DNA of 64,000 nucleotides from Anthopleura xanthogrammica (Eukaryota; Cnidaria; Anthozoa; Actiniaria; Actiniidae). Below, one piece after another: positions 25,201 to 34,634 of this stretch (within the stretch, counting starts at the first letter, position 1; the number at the start of each line of letters is the position of its first letter). Both the position numbers and the translations under genes were made by a program. A model generated the notes under the pieces. The model had not been told where the DNA came from and ran no database searches. It saw nothing but the letters and a program-made list of their open reading frames with translations. Location: positions 6,389,888 to 6,453,887 of the forward strand of contig OZ025219.1 in NCBI GenBank assembly GCA_964019055.1. The letters are read 5' to 3'.

Positions 25201-26968
25201 TCCTTGAATTCTGCGAGACATAAGACTCTTAATATTTGGGCGAGGGCTGCTCGAATTACAACAACAATTTTTTTTGCACTTAATTTTTTATACAGCTGGA
25301 AATGTATCTCCTTGTTTAAAAAAATTTGGCTTATAAATTAACATAATTATTAAATTAAAAAATAATTATCAGGTGTTGTTTTTTTGTAGACAACATTATG
25401 GAAGAACTATTCTCTATTTGAAAAAGAATTTCTACTGCCTTTGAGAGACGCTGTCAAAGTCACTAGATTAAGATATCTTTCAATGCAGAATGAAAACAAT
25501 AAGGAAAAGAAACAACCAGGTAGGTTGTTGATCATTCACCACCCCATACCATACCAGGCCATACCAGGCCATACCAGGCCATACCAGGCCATACCATACC
25601 ATACCATAAAATACCATACCATGCCATACAGTACCATAGCATGCCACGCCATATCATGCCATATCATGTCACCAGGGATCAAAATAACGGCCGGTCAACG
25701 GTCAATGTCCGCCCAAATTTGGTACTTGACCGGTCAAATACAGTTTTGAATGGACTTGTTGGCTGGTCATATTTGAAAAAAATAAATAAGATATCATACA
25801 CTGGACATCTTGACCGGCTGTTATTTTGAGCCCTGTGCAATGCCATACCATACCATACCATGCCATACTACACCATACCATTCCACGCCATACCATGCCA
25901 TAGGCTATACCATACCATGCCATACCATGCCATAGGCTATATACCATACCACACCATGCCATACCACAACATACCACACCATACCACACTATGCAACACA
26001 TGTCACCGGCGTATGACTGGCTGTTATTTTAAGCCCTGTGCCTCGCCATACCATGCCACACCATATCATGTCATAGGCTATACCATACCAATGCATACCA
26101 TACCATGCCAAACCATACCATGCCATAGACTATACCATACCATGCCATACCTTGCCATGCTATACCATACCATACCATACCATACCATGCCACGCCATAC
26201 CATGCCATATTTTATACCATACCACACCATGCCATACCACCCAATACCATGACATACCACACCATACCATACCACACCATACAATACATGTCACTTATGA
26301 GCTTATAAAAACTCATTAAAATGTGAATGTGAAGCCAAGTATTTGTCTACCTTACTAGATCAAAAGAAAGAAGAGGTAAATTTCAAAGTCACCACACCTG
26401 ATGGTACACCAATAGATGAAATGTCGCTAGAAGATCAAAACCAGGTGAGAACATAGGCAGTAGACCATGCTTGATTTTTATTGAAAATAAATACTGTTTT
26501 GTTTTGTGAGAGTACAGAGAGTATTCTATTATTGCTTGGTATCAATCAGCTGAATTATAGTCTCTTAATTCATTACCAGCCTTCAGAGAAGGGTAAAGAC
26601 TGTAGTTCAGGCTTATCATTAAATTTATGGCAGTACATGTACAATAAAACTTGCCATTGGTAAAATGTCCATGCGATATAACCATTTTCAATTGTTTTGT
26701 TTTTTTGTTCTTTGTTTTTCAAACATTTGAGTAAAATCTTGAGATATGTCTTACATCACATCTCCTTCTATTCAATGTGGCTGATTACATATATGAGTTT
26801 AAAATATAATATTTGAATCAAGGGTTATAAATTTTTATTACTACAGTCCTTGAAGTTCATAATTTGAATTCCCTTGTTTAGGTAGTGCAGTCTGGCCTGT
26901 ATGCCTTAGAGATGATGGAATGCATCCTTGCACATATCACAGAAATTGTAAATTCAAAAACTAGATAA
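15661..26968 (+). CDS. GLMN: Glomulin-like protein (FKBP-associated/ALF4 family)
   Basis: Glomulin is a HEAT-like helical protein that binds RBX1 and restrains cullin-RING ubiquitin ligases. Traced exons: 15661-15732, 15804-15914, 16296-16403, 17124-17223, 17741-17955, 18063-18118, 18476-18608, 19617-19767, 20421-20508, 21034-21087, 21644-21674, 21803-21892, 22222-22263, 22398-22471, 23373-23457, 23753 into the gap, 24815-24872, 25390-25519, 26359-26444 and 26882-26968. Phases agree throughout outside the gap. Family-like blocks include ILEFVGWELIG, NCSPKEVCLGIVEQ, the junction-spanning PQVFSMKYLLKINLV, WFRDKQLISLL and the C-terminal LYALEMMECILAHITEIV. Over 600 aa are visible, close to the roughly 590 aa of vertebrate glomulin. 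The exon 1 donor was chosen by phase only. The gap removes the end of exon 16. A partial second copy of the last exons lies at 33490-34988. Assignment rests on remembered family sequence and fits along the full length. Confidence 0.85.
16804..16945. mobile_element. MITE with ~50-bp inverted ends
   Basis: AATAACATGACTTTTG and CATATTGTTTATTTGTGGCC at the left reappear inverted at the right as GGCCACAAATAAACAATATG and AAAAGTCATGTTATT. The element is nearly all terminal repeat and sits in a glomulin intron. Confidence 0.8.
18771..18890. mobile_element. MITE, CCCATTTCAGAC family, copy 2
   Basis: Starts with TTTTTCCCATTTCAGACTAT and ends with the inverse GGTCTGAAATGGGCAAAAA. It is in a glomulin intron. 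The body carries an internal inverted CTTTGTT/AACAAAG pair as in the other copies. Confidence 0.8.
19103..19362 (+). mobile_element. CR1/L2-like retrotransposon 3' fragment
   Basis: In frame from 19103 the sequence reads SFWVNAVKTWNLLPAKIR and continues to a stop at 19214-19216. This corresponds to the extreme C-terminus of CR1/L2-type RT proteins (compare GPKLWNELP in the fragment at 3880). It is followed by a short UTR and an A-rich end. It lies in a glomulin intron. Confidence 0.7.
19800..20280. repeat. Degenerate GGATGG-rich repeat in glomulin intron
   Basis: A purine-rich region of imperfect units of about 70 bases with GGTAAGGATGGGTAT and ATGGGAAGAGAC motifs. Open frames across it on the minus strand are low-complexity and not coding. 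Confidence 0.6.
20618..20742. mobile_element. Short MITE, TAGCCTGAGAAAACA ends
   Basis: The 15-bp end TAGCCTGAGAAAACA is repeated inverted as TGTTTTCTCAGGCTA. Inside are opposed poly-C and poly-G runs that could pair, so the whole element can fold as one hairpin. It lies in the glomulin intron after exon 9. Confidence 0.8.
21175..21597 (+). mobile_element. tRNA-derived SINE split by a hAT-like MITE
   Basis: The downstream part GTTGGTTAGTGCGCAGCC, the B box GGTTCGATCGT and the body with CTCTTAAAACAGAGCGCTAA match the complete SINE at 44292-44528. The first bases of the SINE head (GCAGGCTTAATTAGCTCA) lie upstream of an inserted element at 21193-21339, so the SINE was interrupted within its A box. 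Confidence 0.75.
21193..21339. mobile_element. hAT-like MITE with CAGGGCTCGACACTAAC ends
   Basis: CAGGGCTCGACACTAAC at the left and GTTAGTGTTGAGCCCTG at the right form an imperfect terminal inverted repeat starting CAGGG, as in hAT elements. I could not define a clean 8-bp target duplication. A shortened relative is at 27728-27833. Confidence 0.75.
21911..22069. mobile_element. MITE with ~55-bp terminal inverted repeats
   Basis: TAGCAGATATCAGAGTTACT and TTGCCTTCAAACAATTGTTT at the left are mirrored by AAACAATTGTTTGAAGGCAA and AGTAACTCTGATACCTGCTA at the right. Only about 45 bases lie between the arms. It is in the glomulin intron before exon 13. Confidence 0.85.
22750..22955. mobile_element. 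MITE with TAGAGCTGTTTTCGTA ends
   Basis: TAGAGCTGTTTTCGTAAGAG plus TGGGAAAC at the left are mirrored by GTTTCCCACTCATACAAAAA plus CCGCTCTA at the right. A degenerate, possibly composite relative occupies 46894-47308. Confidence 0.75.
22965..23167 (-). mobile_element. tRNA-derived SINE (Glu-like head)
   Basis: On the minus strand the head contains CGCTTCTCACCGCTGTGG and GGGTTCGAGCCCC, close to a tRNA-Glu (CTC) anticodon arm and T arm. The body has GAGGGTTTTCCTCCAGGTTC and AATCAACATGTGAGTTG. Body fragments of this family recur at about 16010-16105, 18655-18740, 28220-28320, 36170-36270, 39221-39395, 40690-40800 and 58165-58230. Confidence 0.7.
23801..24000. other. Assembly gap (200 N)
   Basis: Exactly 200 N bases, probably a placeholder size. 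It falls inside glomulin exon 16, just after the WFRDKQLISLL segment, so the end of that exon and possibly further sequence are missing. Confidence 1.
24039..24296 (-). other. Unassigned 85-codon frame beside the gap
   Basis: The frame begins with a basic stretch (AKQMKRRGKNKAN), has a Cys pair (SCVNKEC) and a hydrophobic C-terminal segment (ALVILVQLGLLLLY). I do not recognise it. The strand opposes glomulin, and it lies in a repeat-rich intron with a gap edge at 24000, so it could be an exon of a nested gene or part of a dispersed element. Confidence 0.25.
25540..26290. repeat. CCATA-type microsatellite
   Basis: Imperfect tandem CCATA/CCATG pentamers, interrupted by a MITE at 25673-25835, in the intron after glomulin exon 18. 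Copy 2 of the duplication has only a short version (about 33545-33690). Confidence 0.9.
25673..25835. mobile_element. hAT-like MITE inside the CCATA array
   Basis: The ends CAGGGATCAAAATAACGGCC and GGCTGTTATTTTGAGCCCTG are imperfect inverted repeats, and inner GGTCAA/TTGACC arms extend them. A remnant of the right end (GGCTGTTATTTTAAGCCCTG) lies at about 26018-26038. Confidence 0.7.
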
Positions 26969-27510
26969 TATTTAATATTAATAAATAATTATTAATTTAT
27001 ATCTAAAGTTTTGTAAACTTTAAGACTAACTACTATTATTTCCAAAGTTGAAAGGAAAACTAGTAATGGTGCATAGGATTATAGGACCCTGCATTTGGTA
27101 CATAGAATTATATGACTGCATGCATGAAGTTGGGATGCAAGGTGCAATGGCAGAGCTTCTTAATATTGTCCCCAAATTTTGACCCACAATTCTAAGCACC
27201 ACAATCGGGCCATATCTTGGTCAGGTGCTGCCATCCAATTTGAATGCCTTCTGAACAGGCAACTATTTTACCAAAAGTTATGTTTCCCTTGAAACCAATT
27301 AAAAAATGTACATTGAATCAGAATATAATGGCCAATTTAAATGTTCTGAACTGACTAGCTCTGTGTGAACCTCAAAACATAAAAGTGATTTTACATATTG
27401 AGTGAGGCTAGTCAGTCAAGAACAATCTAATTATTCAAAGTGGTCACCATATTTCAATTGGGTGTATATTTTATGCAGTTTTTAATATTAGAATATACCT
27501 GCCCAACCTA

Positions 27511-28499
27511 CTAGACTTTTCTTTTGAATTTATGGAATTTGTTATAATCGCTGTAGTGGGAGTTAAAGAGCTCCCTAGATCCTTTGTCCAGCACGGCATG
27601 TAAGAGAGCCATCTCATGTTCACCACACATGTCAAGGAGACAGTAAACACCAGGTACCAGTGCTTGCTGGAAAATAGCAAAAATACAAGACACCTCATTA
27701 CTTAGTCCCGACCCTAGTCCTTAATTTGGGGCTCGACACTAACATACATTTACTAGTCTCAGACTAGTGAAGGTTTGCTGTGGACTAGTGGGAAAAAAAT
27801 TGGATTAATCTAAAAAAGGCCTATCGAGCCCTGTCATTTCAGCCTGTCGTTATTTGACCTTACCATTATGCCTTCTACAGTAGCCCACCTAATCATTAGC
27901 TGTAACTTATATTTCAAGTGCCTGAATGATTAGGGGAGTTAAAAATTCGATTAATCTAAAAAAGGCCTATCGATTAGTTTCTTACTGAAATAAATGAATG
28001 AGGACTGTTGATTCGCAGTCAAAACGTCTTAATAAAAAGTAGCAAAAGTCAGAGATAAAAGTGCACTCTCAACTTAAATTAGGGCACATCATTGTATACA
28101 CCTTAAAAGTAGACCTGTCTTTTGGCTCAAAATCCCCATGACTAGGCCAGGGTAACCCTGAAAAAACCTTGGACTCTTCTAAGTACAGGTTTGACTAGCT
28201 CAAAAATTCAAATTTGAATTAAATTTATGGAGAGGGGAAAACTGGAGAACCTGTCCACAAAGAACCCTTGAATCAAGGGAGAGACCCAACAAACTCCACA
28301 CACATGATTCCATAGTTAGTTTTTGGTGTCAAATGAAACCCAACTTTTAAAAAAGGTTGGCTAGTGAATATAAATAGTTAAACATAGTTATAGTACTAGT
28401 AAACACTTTTCTCCACATTTGCCTTCACACCTTGACACTTGCTTGAAGAGAGAATTGCTGTATTTGTTGGATGTAATCTGTAATCATGTATGGTGCATA
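27511..28499 (-). pseudogene. URB2: Orphan URB2 3' end (last two exons, duplicated)
   Basis: Two exons, 28499-28431 ([15 protein letters not shown]...) and 27666-27511 ([19 protein letters not shown]... ending FHKFKRKV), match the final URB2 exons at 36459-36391 and 35715-35560. Frames and stop are intact. The donor after the first exon is GTGTGA here but the stronger GTGAGT in the other copy. The preceding exon (36856-36814) is not duplicated, so this piece has no upstream coding sequence of its own. It could only be used by very long splicing across the satellite; I treat it as a non-functional duplicate. Confidence 0.8.
27728..27833. mobile_element. hAT-like MITE present only in copy 1
   Basis: It starts GGGGCTCGACACTAAC and ends GAGCCCTG, related to 21193-21339. 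The matching place in copy 2 (about 35773) lacks it, so the insertion followed, or was lost after, the duplication. Its right part shares GGATTAATCTAAAAAAGGCC with the adjacent unique sequence. Confidence 0.65.
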
Positions 28500-28750
28500 C
28501 TAAATATGGAACAAATAAAAGCAATTTTAACATGGATCGAAGGCACAGTTATTATTCTAAGGGACAATTTATATTTATTGAGGGGGAGCTGGCCAGAGTG
28601 CTTTTTTGTGGGTCATAAAAAAATACTGACAACAAATCATTATCCTTCAACAAAATAATGCAGAAATTGCAAATTTGTTTAGCAACTATAGTTCAATTTA
28701 ACAAGTTTTCCTCAAATTATGGAGAGTCATATCATGACACATTTTACATC

Positions 28751-31700
28751 TATAAAGAGGGTCAAAATCGATCAAAACCATAAACTATAGCCCATACCTT
28801 TCGCCCAAAATTACCTATTTTCCATAGTTCTTAAATAATGAATAATTTTTCAAAAGGTGTGAAAAAGGTCCAAAATCGATTAAAACCATGGGCTATAGCC
28901 CATGCTTTTTGCCCCAAAATACCCAAAATGACCTATTTTACATGCTTCAAGAAAAAATGAATAATTTTTCAAAAGGTGTCAAAATGGTCCAAAATCGATC
29001 AAAACCATGGGCTATAGCCCGTGCTTTTTGCCCCAAAATACCCAAAATGACCAATTTTGCATGCTTTAATAAATAATGCATCATTTTTCAAAAGGTGTGA
29101 AAATGGTTCAAAATCGATCAAAACCATGGGCTATAGCCCGTGCTTTTTGCCCCAAAATACCCAAAATGACCTATTTTGCATGCTTTAATAAATAATGCAT
29201 CATTTTTCAAAAGGTGAAAATGGTTCAAAATCGATCAAAACCATGGGCTATAGCCCGTGCTTTTTGCCCCAAAATACCCAAAATGACCTATTTTGCATGC
29301 TTTAATAAATAATGCATCATTTTTCAAAAGGTGTGAAAATGGTTCAAAATCGATCAAAACCATGGGCTATAGCCCATGCTTTTTGCCCAAAAATGAACTA
29401 TTTTGCATAGTTCTTAAATAATACATAATTTTTCAAAAGGTGTGAAAATGGTCCAAAATCGTTCAAAACCATGGACTATAGCCCATGTATATTACCCCCA
29501 AAAGACCCAAAATGACCTATTTTGCATATTTCATTAATAATGAATAATTTTTCAAAAGGTGTGAAAAAGGTCCAAAATCGATTAAAACCATGGGCCCATG
29601 CTTTTTGCCCCAAAAAGGCCCAAAATGGCCTATTTTCCATGCTTCATAAATAATGCATAACTTTTCAAAAGGTGTCAAAATGGTCCCAAATCCCTCAAAA
29701 CAACGGGCTATAGCCCATGCTTTTTGCCCCAAAATGCCTCAAAATGACCTATTTTGCATGCTTCATAAATAATGCATAATTTTTCAAAAGGTGTGAAAAA
29801 GGTCCAAAATCGATTAAAACTATAGGCTATAGCCTTTGCGCTTTGCCCCAAAATACCCAAAATGAGCTATTTTGCATGCTTTATAAATAATGCTTAATTT
29901 TTCAAAAGGTGTGAAAATAGTTCAAAATCGATCAAAACTATGGCTTATAGCCCATGCTTTTTGCCCCAAAATGCTCCAAAATGACCTATTTTGCATACTT
30001 CATAAATAATGAATAATTTTTCAAAAGGTGTGAAAAAGGTCCAAAATCGATCAAAACTATAGGCTATAGCCCATGCTTTTTGCCCCAAAATGAGCTATTT
30101 TGCATGCTTCATAAATAATGCATAATTTTTCAAAAGGTGTGAAAAAGGTCCAAAATTGATCAAAACTATAAGCTATAGCCTTTGCGCTTTGCCCCAAAAT
30201 ACCCAAAATGAGCTATTTTGCATGCTTTATAAATAATGCATAATTTTTCAAAAGGTGTGAAAATGGTTCAAAATCCATCAAAACTATGAGTTATAGCCCA
30301 TGCTTTTTGCCCCAAAATGCTCCAAAATGACCTATTTTGCATACTTCATAAATAATGAATAATTTTTCAAAAGGTGTGAAAAAAGGCCAAAATCGATCAA
30401 AACCATGGGCTATAGCCCATGCTTTTTGCCCAAAAATGAACTATTTTGCATAGTTCTTAAATAATACATAATTTTTCAAAAGGTGTGAAAATGGTCCAAA
30501 ATCGTTCAAAACCATGGACTATAGCCCATGTATATTACCCCCAAAAGACCCAAAATGACCTATTTTGCATATTTCATTAATAATGAATAATTTTTCAAAA
30601 GGTGTGAAAAAGGTCCAAAATCGATTAAAACCATGGGCCCATGCTTTTTGCCCCAAAAAGGCCCAAAATGGCCTATTTTCCATGCTTCATAAATAATGCA
30701 TAACTTTTCAAAAGGTGTCAAAATGGTCCCAAATCCCTCAAAACAACGGGCTATAGCCCATGCTTTTTGCCCCAAAATGCCTCAAAATGACCTATTTTGC
30801 ATGCTTCATAAATAATGCATAATTTTTCAAAAGGTGTGAAAAAGGTCCAAAATCGATTAAAACTATAGGCTATAGCCTTTGCGCTTTGCCCCAAAATACC
30901 CAAAATGAGCTATTTTGCATGCTTTATAAATAATGCTTAATTTTTCAAAAGGTGTGAAAATAGTTCAAAATCGATCAAAACTATGGCTTATAGCCCATGC
31001 TTTTTGCCCCAAAATGCTCCAAAATGACCTATTTTGCATACTTCATAAATAATGAATAATTTTTCAAAAGGTGTGAAAAAGGTCCAAAATCGATCAAAAC
31101 TATAGGCTATAGCCCATGCTTTTTGCCCCAAAATGAGCTATTTTGCATGCTTCATAAATAATGCATAATTTTTCAAAAGGTGTGAAAAAGGTCCAAAATT
31201 GATCAAAACTATAAGCTATAGCCTTTGCGCTTTGCCCCAAAATACCCAAAATGAGCTATTTTGCATGCTTTATAAATAATGCATAATTTTTCAAAAGGTG
31301 TGAAAATGGTTCAAAATCCATCAAAACTATGAGTTATAGCCCATGCTTTTTGCCCCAAAATGCTCCAAAATGACCTATTTTGCATACTTCATAAATAATG
31401 AATAATTTTTCAAAAGGTGTGAAAAAAGGCCAAAATCGATCAAAACCATGGGCTATAGCCCATGTATATTGCCCCCAAAAGACCCAAAATGACCTCTTTG
31501 CATATTTCATTAATAATGAATAATTTTTCAAAAGGTGTGAAAAAGGTCCAAAATCGATTAGAACCATGGGCTATAGCCCATGCTTTTTGGCCCAAAATGA
31601 CCTATTTTGCATAGTTCTTAAATAATACATAATTTTTCAAAAGGTGTGAAAAAGGCCAAAATCGATCAAAACCATGGGCTATAGCCCATGTATATTGCCC

Positions 31701-33489
31701 CCAAAAGACCCAAAATGACCTCTTTGCATATTTCATTAATAATGAATAATTTTTTCAAAAGGTGTGAAAAAGGTCCAAAATCGATTAGAACCATGGGCTA
31801 TAGCCCATGCTTTTTGGCCGAAAATGACCTATTTTGCATAGTTCTTAAATAATACATAATTTTTCAAAAGGTGTGAAAATGGTCCAAAATCATTCAAAAC
31901 CATGGGCTATAGCCCATGTTTATTGCCCCCAAAAGACCCAAAATGACATCTTTGCATATTTCATTAATAATGAATAATTTTTCAAAAGGTGTGAAAAAGG
32001 TCCAAAATCGATTAGAACCATGGGCTATAGCCCATGCTTTTTGTCCCATAATGCCCAAAATGACGTATTTTGCATGCTTCATAAATAATGAATAATTTTT
32101 CAAAAGGTGTGAAAAAGGTCCAAAATCGATCAAAACCATGGGCTATAGCCCATGCTTTTTGGCCGAAAATGAGCTTTTTTGCATGCTTCATCAATAATAC
32201 ATAATTTTTCAAAAGGTGTAAAAATGGTCCAAAATCATTCAAAACTATGGGCTATAGCCCATGCTTTTTGCATAAAAATGCCCAAAAATGACGTATTTTG
32301 CATACTTCATAAATAATGAATAATTTTTCAAAAGGTGTGAAAAAGGTCCAAAATCCCTCAAAACCATGGGCTATAGCCCATGCTTTTTGCCCCCAAAATG
32401 CTCCAAAATGGCCTATTTTGCATACTTCATCAATAATACATAATTTTTCAAAAGGTGTGAAAAAGGTCCAAAATCCCTCAAAACCATGGGCTATAGTCCA
32501 TGCTTTTTGCCCCAAAATGCTCCAAAATGACCTATTTTGCATACTTCATAAATGATGAATAATTTTTCAAAAGGTGCGAAAAAGGTCCAAAATCGATCAA
32601 AACCATGGGCTATAGCCCATGCTTTTTGGCCCAAAATGACCTGTTTTGCATAGTTTTTAAAAAATACAATATTTTTGCAAAGCGTTTGAAAATGGTCCAA
32701 AATCGATGCAGAATGAAAACAATAAGAAAAACAACCAAAAATGACGTATTTTGCATACTTCATAAATAATGAATAATTTTTCAAAAGGTGTGAAAAAGGT
32801 CCAAAATCCCTCAAAACCATGGGCTATAGCCCATGCTTTTTGCCCCAAAATGCTCCAAAATGACCTATTTTGCATACTTCATAAATGATGAATAATTTTT
32901 CAAAAGGTGCGAAAAAGGTCCAAAATCGATCAAAACCATGGGCTATAGCCCATGCTTTTTGGCCCAAAATGACCTGTTTTGCATAGTTTTTAAAAAATAC
33001 AATATTTTTGCAGAGCGTTTGAAAATGGTCCAAAATCGATGCAGAATGAAAACAATAAGAAAAACAACCAAAAATGACGTATTTTGCATACTTCATAAAT
33101 AATGAATAATTTTTCAAAAGGTGTGAAAAAGGTCCAAAATCCCTCAAAACCATGGGCTATAGCCCATGCTTTTTGCCCCAAAATGCTCCAAAATGACGTA
33201 TTTTGCATGCTTCATTAATAATGCATAATTTTTCAAAAGGTGTGAAAATGGTCCAAAATCGATCGACACCATGGACTATAGCCTTTGCGCTATGCCCCAA
33301 AATGACCAAAAAAGAGCTATTTTGCATATTTCATAAATAATGAATAATTTTTCAAAAGGTTTGAAAATGGTCCAAAATCGATCAAAACCATGGGCTATAG
33401 CCCATGCTTTTTGCCCCAAATTGACCTATTTTGCATAGTTCATAATTAATGAATAATTTTTCAAAAGGTTTGAAAATGGTCCAAAATCG
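28751..33489. repeat. ~115-bp satellite array (about 41 copies)
   Basis: Monomers contain AATCGATCAAAACC, usually the 18-bp palindrome CATGGGCTATAGCCCATG, then GCTTTTTGCCCCAAAATG, ACCTATTTTGCATGCTTCAT and AATTTTTCAAAAGGTGTG. Spacing of the last motif is about 112-120 bases. Higher-order repeats are visible: 29352-30420 recurs at 30395-31463 (offset 1043), and a 333-base unit recurs around 32500-33166. Minus-strand open frames such as GPFWGKKHGPMVLIDFGPF are monomer translations, not genes. A 31-base piece of glomulin exon 18 sits at 32706-32736 and 33039-33069. Confidence 0.95.
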
Positions 33490-33699
33490 ATGCAGAATGA
33501 AAACAATAAGAAAAACAACCTGGTAAGTTGGTGATAATTCACCAACCCATACCCTGCAATATTAACCACATACCAAACCATGCCATACCCCATTCCATAC
33601 CATGCCCAATACCATACAATGCCATACCCCATACCACATAATACCATACCATGCCATACCACAGCACACCACACCATGCCATACCATATTCCATGCCAC

Positions 33700-34015
33700 T
33701 CAATAGTCCTGTGGCGGTTTAGCCCAGCTGTGGTTGTTTAGCCCTGTAGCGGTTTAACCTGTGGTGGTTTAGCCCTGTGGTGGTTTAGCCTTGTGTAGGA
33801 TTAGCCTTGTGGTGGATTAGCCCTGTGGTGGTTTAGCCCTGTGGTGGATTAGCCTTGTGGTGGTTTAGCCCTGTAGCGGTTTAACCTGTGGTGGTTTAAC
33901 CTGTGGTGGTTTAGCCCTGTGGTGGTTTAGCCCTGTGGTGGTTTAGCCCTGTGGTGGATTAGCCTTGTGGTGGTTTAGCCCTGTGATGGTTTAGCCCCCA
34001 GTGATTTAGCCCCAT
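33700..34015. repeat. 16-17-bp minisatellite (TTTAGCCCTGTGGTGG)
   Basis: Imperfect tandem copies of GGTTTAGCCCTGTGGT with ATT/TTT variation, found only in copy 2 of the duplication. No coding function seen. Confidence 0.9.
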
Positions 34016-34375
34016 CACTGCATTCAATAAGTTAGAGCATAATTTTACCTTAAAAGACACGAATGCTAGTTAGTTATGGTAGTTTGATGATTTGCCCACA
34101 TGTCACTTAGGAGATTATAAAAACTCATTAAAATGTGAATGTGAAGCCAAGTATTTGTCTACCTTAGTAGATCAAAAGAAAGAAGAGAATTCAAAGTCAC
34201 CACACCTGATGGCACACCAATAGATGAAATGTCACTAGAAGATCAAAACCAAGTAAGAACATAGGCAGTAGACCATGCTTGATTTTTATTGAAAATAAAT
34301 ACAGTTTTGTTTTGTGAGAGTACAAAGAGTATTCTATTATTGCTTGGTATCAATCAACTGAATCATAGTCTCTTA

Positions 34376-34634
34376 GGGGGCTTTCATTTATTGCTGTTGG
34401 GGGGGGGGGGGGGGGTGGGTCTGCAAAATCATCTGTCGTCTTTTCCAAATATTACCCAACCCCCCTACCTGGCTGGCAAAAATATCATACCCCCCTATTT
34501 TTCGCCCAGTTTATGACTAAACCCCTATAAATCTGCATACAATTAGTAACAACCCCCTCCCCCTATATAGCTTCCGAAAATAATGTGACCCCCCAATATT
34601 GCCGACCCCCTATACAGTAATAAATGAAAGCCCC
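34376..34634. mobile_element. PIF/Harbinger-like MITE with TTA target duplication
   Basis: The ends GGGGGCTTTCATTTATTGCT and the inverse AGTAATAAATGAAAGCCCC bound the element, flanked by TTA at 34373-34375 and 34635-34637. Copy 1 of the duplication shows the empty site (TCTCTTAATTCATTACC near 26570), so insertion limits and target duplication are directly visible. A 3-bp TTA duplication with G-rich ends fits PIF/Harbinger. Confidence 0.9.

Larger units (their letters stand above)
25483..28764. repeat. Tandem duplication, copy 1 (glomulin/URB2 tails)
   Basis: This block holds the end of glomulin exon 18, exons 19-20 and, on the other strand, the last two URB2 exons. It matches 33490-36762 in order and orientation. 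In glomulin exon 20 the copies differ at 5 of 87 bases. The left boundary lies inside exon 18 at ATGCAGAATG; the right boundary lies at the words ATAAAGAGGGTCA, after which this copy runs into satellite while copy 2 continues into unique URB2 intron. Confidence 0.9.

Noticed and set aside
25702..26284. Tyr/Trp/Met/Val-rich minus-strand frames
   Set aside because: Readings of the CCATA pentamer array.
28888..33208. Many 60-109 codon frames containing GPFSHLLKNY or similar
   Set aside because: All are readings of the 115-base satellite monomer and repeat with its period.
28751..33489. Possible CRISPR-like array
   Set aside because: Units are contiguous diverged monomers without unique spacers, in a eukaryotic intergenic setting.
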